DNA of 64,000 nucleotides from Nageia nagi (taxonomy: Eukaryota; Pinophyta), in NCBI GenBank assembly GCA_050084985.1, contig JBITNC010000001.1, positions 125,488,001-125,552,000 on the forward strand, read 5' to 3'. A program made the position numbers and the translations under genes. The notes under the pieces were generated by a model that was not told the origin of the DNA, did not search any database, and saw only the letters and a program-made list of their open reading frames with translations. Of this stretch, positions 57,912-64,000 are shown piece by piece; within the stretch, counting starts at the first letter, position 1; each line of letters starts with the position of its first letter.

Positions 57912-60900
57912 TCAAAGATATTCGAAGACATCTTTGGGCAAAGGCTTTGTAAAGATGTCTGCTACTTGCTCTGTGGTTGGAACAAAATCCAACTGTACTT
58001 CTCCTTGCACCACTCTTTCTTTTAGAAAGTGATATTTGATTGCAATATGCTTTGTTCGTGAGTGCATAACATGATTTTTTGATATATTGATTACACTTAT
58101 GTTATCATAAAGAACTGATATGGGCTCATTAATTTGTATACCAAAATCTTTTAGCATCTGCTTCATCCATAGAATCTGTGTGCAGCAAGAAGTTGCTGCT
58201 ATATACTTTGCTTCTGCTGTAGATAGGGATATTGAGTCTTGCTTTTTACTATGCTAGCCAATAAGATTATTACCCAAATAAAATGCTCCTCCACTGGTGC
58301 TCTTCCTATCATCCACACATCCTACCCAGTCTGCATTTGAAAAGGCAATAAGTGTAAAGTCATTTCCTCTAGGATACCATAAACCATATTCTACTGTACC
58401 TTTGAGATATTTGAATATTCTCTTTACTGCAGTAACATGTGTTTCTTTGGGATTTGCTTGAAATCAAGCAACCATACATACTGCTTGAAGAATATTCGGT
58501 CTAGTAGCTGTCAAATATAATAAACTTCCATTCATTGACCTATATTGTGTTTGATCTACTGTTGGTGCTTTATCATCCTTGCTTAATTTGTAGCCTATCA
58601 TCATAGGGGTGCTCACAGGTTTACAGTCTTCCATGGTAAACTTCTTCAGCATCTCCTTAACATACTTGGTTTGAGAAATGAACATGCCATTCTTCAACTG
58701 ATTGATTTGTAAGACGAGAAAAAATGCAAGCTCACCTATCATAGACATCTCAAATTCTATTTGCATGTTGTCAGCAAGATTTTTACATAGCTCATTCTTG
58801 CTTCCTCCAAAAATTATATCATCTACATAGACAACAATAATTAGCTGATTTTCCTTTTCTGATTTAAGTATAAATTGCTATCCACCATTCCTTTTCTAAA
58901 GCCTTGCTGCTGAAGATATGTATCAAGTCTAGAGTACCATGCTTGAGGTGCCTATTTTAAACCATACAGAGCCTTCTTTAGTTTGCATACCAGATTAGGA
59001 TTCTCTCCCAATTGGAAACCATCTGGCTGTTCAATATAGACTTCTTCAATTTTGCCATTTAGAAAGGCTGATTTTACATCCATTTGATAAACTGTAAAGT
59101 CTTTATACACTGCAAAAGCTAAAAACATGCGAATAGCTTCTAATCTGGCCACAGGTGCAAAAGTTTCTTCAAAATCAATTCCTTCAACTTGAGCATATCC
59201 CTTGCAGACAAGTCTAGGTTTATTTCAAACCACTATCCCATCTTCATTCAACTTATTATGAAAAACCCACTTTGTGCCAATCACATTTTTGTTGGCTGGT
59301 CTAGGAACGAGTTCCCATGTTTCATTCTTTTTAATTTGAGTGAGTTCTTCCTCCATTGCTTTCATCTAGCTTTCATCTTGATAGCTTCTGAGACATTTTT
59401 AGGCTCTATATTGGATAGGAGAGAATAGGTGCGTGAAACCCCTCTGTGAGTTTGGATGCCTGTATGAAACTCACCGATGATTTGCTCTTGTGGATGATCC
59501 TTATGCCATCTTTTTGATGGAGTTTTTGAATTTTCATCTTCTTCTACCTCATTTTCTGAAGCACTATTTGGGTTACTTGGCAAATTTGAATCTTCTGGTT
59601 TCTTTACTTGTGATTGTTGTACAGGAGGCTTAGATTTGTTTTTACTCTTTTTGTCTTCTTCAATTGAATCTTGATAGGTAGGAAGATCATCATCATCATT
59701 TCTCTTGGGAAGATCTCTTTGCTCATCAACACGAACATCAGCACTATCAACTATTGTTTTTGTCCTTTTATTGTAACACCTGTATGCTTTGCTCTTCGAA
59801 GAGTAACCAAGAAAGATACCTTCATCAGATCTATCCTCAAACTTTCCTAAACTTTCTTCTATTCTCTTGATATAGCATTTACTATCAAAAATCTTGAAGT
59901 GCCTCACTGTAGCTCTTCTTCCAAACCATAATTCATATGGTGTTCTGTCCTCATGTGGTCGCATCATACATCTATTTTGAATATGCACTGTAGTATGCAC
60001 TGCTTCTTTCCAGAACCTATCAGTAACCTTGCTTTCTATTAGCATGGTTCGAGCCATTTCTTGTACTGCTCTATTTTTTCTTTCAACTACTCCATTTTGT
60101 TGTGGAGTTCTTGTTGCAGAGAATTGTCTTTTAATTCCATGTTGTATGCAAAACTCAGTAAACTCATCAGAAGTGAACTCACCTCCTCTGTTTGAGCGAA
60201 GACATTTAATTCTCCTCTCTATCTGATTTTCTACTTGATTATTAAATGCTTTGAACATTTCAAAAGCTTCAGATTTATATTTCAAAAATTGCACCCAAGT
60301 CATTCTTGAATAATCATCTATGAACAGAATAAAATACTTATCTCCATTGATGCTTTGTGTTCTCATTGGTCCGCATAGGTCGGTGTGTATGATTTCCAAA
60401 GGTCTGCTTGTGTGATATTCTTTCACTTTGAACTTTGCCCGAGTTTACTTTCCCCTTTGGCATGAATCACAAATATCATTTGCTGGTTTGCTGATATTGG
60501 GCATATCTCTTACTGCTCTTTTTGAGCAAATGTTCATCAAGTTTTTAAAATAGATGTGTCCCAATCTCTTATGCCATAGCCAATCATCACTCTCCTTGCC
60601 TAGAAGACATGATCCCTCTAAAATATTTGATAAGGTGTATAAATTACCATAGGTTCTTGTACCAACTGCTACAAGTCTACCACTATTTGCCCTTCGGATC
60701 TTACAGCCATGCTTTTTGAAAATTACATCATGTCCTTTGTCACATATTTGACTAACGCTCAACAAATTATGCTTCAGTCCCACAACAAATAATACCTCTT
60801 CGGATCTGATGTTGCCATCATTTATTTTGATTGTCCCTTTGTCAATAATCTGTGCGCCATCATTGTTTTCAAATCTTACTGACCCACCTTCATATTCCTA

Positions 60901-62946
60901 TAGTTTTTGAAATTTCTTCTTGTCACCTGTCATGTGACTTGAGCATCCGCTGTCTAATATCCATGGTGATGGTTTGTCTTGAGCTTTTAATGCTGTTTGA
61001 ATGATTAAAGACTCTTTATCCTCTCTGAGTTTCTCCTTTTCTTTCCAGACTTGTTTTACTTTTATTTCAGCTTCTTGTTTTTTATTATACTTTTCTTCTT
61101 CCTGTGGATGACTTCTCTGAAACTGTTTATTCTATCTTATGGAAGGAAATTGTCTCTGTGGAAAGAACCTCATGCCATGATTATTTCTGCAGAATCTTGC
61201 AATGTGTCCATATTCATGACAGTTGTAACACTCAACTGGATACTCCATTAGTGGGCCGAATGCATTCCTAGTAACAAAGGTTCTTGGAGTGATATTATAC
61301 TTACATTCAAAAATTTTGTTTCCATACGCATTGCATTTGAAATAGTATCCATTGAAGGGATGGATGTAGCTATTATATTGCTGAGTACTTCTTGGTCCTG
61401 CATAGGATCTTCTTCTGGAATGCACTTGAGTGAAGCCATCATCCTCCAGTCCTGAGCTATCTTCCTTCTTCTTAGTTTCTTTTATGTTTTCCCTTTTTAT
61501 GTCATTAGAAGATTGTCCTTGTTCATATCCCAGACTAGATTTATCAGAAAACATTCTTTGACTGTTAATGATTTCGCTGAGTTTAGTCGACCTTCCTTCT
61601 AGATATTCAAAAGAGCTGATTTTCTTGGTGACTTCCTCTAGTTGCATACATAGCCTAGTTATTTCTTCTTCAAGCTTACTGCAATTTTTAGATTTCACAA
61701 GAAGCTGTTCCTCCAAACTCTCATTTATCCTCTTAGATTCTTCCACTTCAATTTTTAAGTTTTCTATAATATTACTTACATCATCAAACCTTTTTGAGAG
61801 TTTCTTATTTTTCTTTATTTCTTTATCCAGTTCATTCAATGCTGTTATTAGTTCTTCTTCAAGATCAATCTCAATCTCACAGTCATTTTCTTCCTCTATC
61901 TCTTCCTTTTTATGTTCTTGGTCATTTTGATTATCTTCATTCAATTTCTCTTCAAATGCCATAAACAATGCTCCATTGTATTCTTTTTCTGATTCACTAC
62001 TGGAATCATCATCAGTGGAGCCTTCATTTCTAGATATGAAGCTCTGTCTATTTGACCTTCTATTTCGAGCATGAGATTTCATTTTGTGGTTTTTCTCAAA
62101 ATATGATTCTTGATCATCTTTATCAGTTTTTCTATATGGACATTTTGAAATGAAATGACCAATACCACCATAGTTAAAACATTTAAACGGTAGCTTGCCT
62201 TTATATTTACCTTTTCCCCTTTTTAGCTTTCTAACAAAATTTGCTTCTGCTCCATCAGATTATTCCTCATTGTCAAAATCTATTTTGGCTTTGGTACTGT
62301 TATTGGCTTTAAACGTTGCTTCCTTTTCTGAATGTTTTGCTTTTCCTATTCTCATTTCATAAGCAGTCAGCGATCCATGCATTTCATCCATGCTGAGGGT
62401 TTTCAAATTTTTTGCTTCTTCAATAGCAGAAACTTTTGAATCAAAGCGAGATGTGAGAGATCGCAGTACCTTTTTCACGATGATATGATCTTCAATTTCT
62501 TCCCCAAGACCTCTGATTGCATTAGTAATTTCATTTACTCTCAACATGTATGCTTCGATGGTTTCATCTTCATTCATCTTTAGAACTTCGAATTGAGCTC
62601 TATGAGTTTGGAGTTTTGCTTCCTTGACTTTATCATCTCCTTCGTGAATGCTCTTCAACTTATTCCATATTTCTTTTATAGATTTGCATGCCATAACTTT
62701 CACCAGTTCACTATCCACAAGACCACACATTAGAGCATTTCTTACTTTTGCATCACATTCAAATGCCTTTCTTTCTGCTTCATCTAATGGACCTGTAGGG
62801 GGAGGAGTGTAACCCCTTTTAATAGCATCCCAAGTACCAAAACCCAATGCACTAAGATAAGTCTTCATTCGAATTTTCCAGAAAGCATAATTGGTTCCAT
62901 CAAAGAGAGGTGCCTTGTTAGATGAGAAACCTTCTCCGCTTACCAT
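57912..62946 (-). pseudogene. Cop-8 gag-pol polyprotein, with stops and two frameshifts
   Basis: Gag starts at ATG 62946 (APLFDGTNYAFWKIRM, UBN2-type, to 62260). Then comes a first zinc knuckle near 62180 with Tyr for the second Cys, a charged coiled-coil-like stretch (about 61860-61590), an intact zinc knuckle CYNCHEYGHIARFC (about 61190-61231), protease WILDSGCSSHMTG near 60950, GAG-pre-integrase LWHKRLGHIYFK, integrase (60426-59400; second catalytic Asp is Asn at 60190-60192), RT with YVDDIIFGGS near 58820, and RNase H ending ADIFTKPLPKDVFEYL at 57912. Stops lie at 62260, 61132, about 60900, 60445, about 59227, 58952, 58464 and about 58252. Frame changes occur near 59375 and 58870. Non-functional. 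Confidence 0.92.
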
Positions 62947-62996
62947 AGTGCCACTACCAAGATCTCCTTAGCTGTTATAGCCTAAGTAGGAACCTT

Positions 62997-63008
62997 GCTC
63001 TGATACCA
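62997..63008 (-). other. Cop-8 primer binding site
   Basis: GCTCTGATACCA, the perfect complement-derived site for initiator tRNA-Met, two bases inside the 5' LTR start at 63011. Confidence 0.93.
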
Positions 63009-63010
63009 AT

Positions 63011-64000
63011 TGTTGAACTTCGAGTGACACTGAGAGGGGGGGGTGAATCAATGTATCAAAACAAATAATCAATTTAACCTTCTTAAATAAAGATAGATTA
63101 AAAGCCAGAGAAAATTGAGCAAGCACACCAAGTACATCACACAACACCAGATAAAACGAGGTTCACTAGATTGGCTACATCCCCAAAAATGACTGCTTGG
63201 ACTCCAATCCAAATCTAGTCATTAAAGAAAGCTTACAAATTCACAGCACCAACTGTGAAGGGTAGCACCAACTACCACTTTAAAAAATAGCAGCACCTAC
63301 TGCATGGAACACCAATTCCAGCTATCAAGCACCCACTTGATACAACATTCAAAAAGGAGGAAACAATACAGTTCTACAAGACCCTCAATGGTCTAGCTTT
63401 AATGCTCATTGTTTGATCTCTGCACATAGCGCCAAAGTAACACAGTTAAACAATCACTATACTCTCTGCATATTCATTTGCTCACTTCACATACACCTAA
63501 TACTCCCCTCTTCCACACTATTTCCTCCACTTCCACCCTTCGCTTCTCACAAGTATTCATTATTTCTCCAATTGCCCTCTTCACATACTGTTACACATCA
63601 AGAAAACCCCCCAAGGATCTGTTCCTATCATAACCCGTTATCAAAAACAAACTGAAAAGGAATCTTTATTTGTAACTGCTGTAACTGACGAATGCTCCTA
63701 TTGCTCAAACAGAGTTGTTCAGACAAGTGTAGCTCTTTCTCCACTGATTTCAGAGATTTGATAGTATCTGATTATTTCTGATAATCCCAGACTCTTTTCT
63801 TCTTCATAATGGTAGTTCTGGGTTTCTCTTGCCTTAGTTTCGGAGTCTCTTTCTATAGCCTAGAGATTGACTAGCTTACCGGATGTTTATTGTATTCACC
63901 ATGATGTCATCATCTTCAAACTCCGAAAGAGAGTTCTAAGGTATCTGCGTGGCCTACTAGCTTACTGGATGTTTATTGTATTCACCGTGATGTCATCATC
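63011..64000 (-). repeat. Cop-8 5' LTR, first 990 bp in window
   Basis: Matches 55806-56795 nearly base for base, including the start of the 86-bp tandem repeat (63869 and 63955). It is cut by the window end; its far end would be about 850 bp further on. Confidence 0.94.

Larger units (their letters stand above)
55806..64000 (-). mobile_element. Cop-8, copia with long LTRs, 5' end outside window
   Basis: 3' LTR (55806-57648), polypurine tract (57649-57660), RNase H to gag (57912-62946), perfect primer site (62997-63008) and the first 990 bp of the other LTR (63011 onward). LTR ends are TGTTGA and TCAACA. There is no long leader here: gag starts 50 nt from the primer site, unlike Cop-1, Cop-3 and Cop-7. 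The LTRs differ at 13 places in the first 290 bp by eye, so the insertion is of moderate age. Confidence 0.94.

Overview
The window looks like intergenic DNA from a large, repeat-rich plant nuclear genome. It is strongly A+T-rich. At least eight Ty1/copia retrotransposon copies or fragments lie in it, some nested inside others, together with one CACTA (En/Spm) DNA-transposon remnant and long tandemly duplicated A+T-rich stretches. The copia primer sites match the 3' end of plant initiator tRNA-Met, and one isolated exon resembles plant DNA ligase 1. A seed plant is likely. A gymnosperm is possible, but nothing here proves it. I see no intact host gene and no complete transposon reading frame.

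Layout. 1-7788: Cop-1, a minus-strand copia whose 3' end lies outside the window, inserted into Cop-2 (plus strand, RNase H plus 3' LTR, 7789 to about 8400). About 8530-8735: SINE-like sequence. 8736-18900: A+T-rich DNA of lower repeat content with several local duplications, the ligase-like exon and one candidate exon. 18900-21400: A+T-rich tandem array. 21400-24400: a purine-rich minisatellite-like block. 24361-25547: a direct duplication carrying an LTR-like hairpin. 25548-28560: nothing recognised. 28570-29577: a decayed reading frame of unknown origin. 29838-37791: LTR fragment, then Cop-3 (old copia) split by Cop-4 (nested copia, AGATG target duplication). About 38600-42037: CACTA remnant ending in a recognisable terminal repeat and abutting Cop-5 (plus-strand LTR and RNase H scrap). 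42607-55040: Cop-6 (old copia) split by Cop-7, a full-length copia with both LTRs and an ATAAT target duplication. 55806 to the window end: Cop-8, a copia of another type with 1.84-kb LTRs.

How the parts work together. In each copia, gag, protease, integrase, reverse transcriptase and RNase H lie in that order in one polyprotein frame, flanked by a tRNA-Met primer site and a polypurine tract. All copies carry stops, frameshifts or deletions and are probably immobile. Cop-1, Cop-3 and Cop-7 share an unusual architecture: a 1.8-3.1 kb segment between primer site and gag, bounded by a good 5' splice site and, in Cop-1 and Cop-7, by a 3' splice site exactly 3 nt before the gag ATG. I read this as a leader intron. 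Their LTRs also share a hairpin about 125-135 nt downstream of the TATA box whose stem changes in a compensatory way. These two conserved non-coding features are the most interesting signals in the window.
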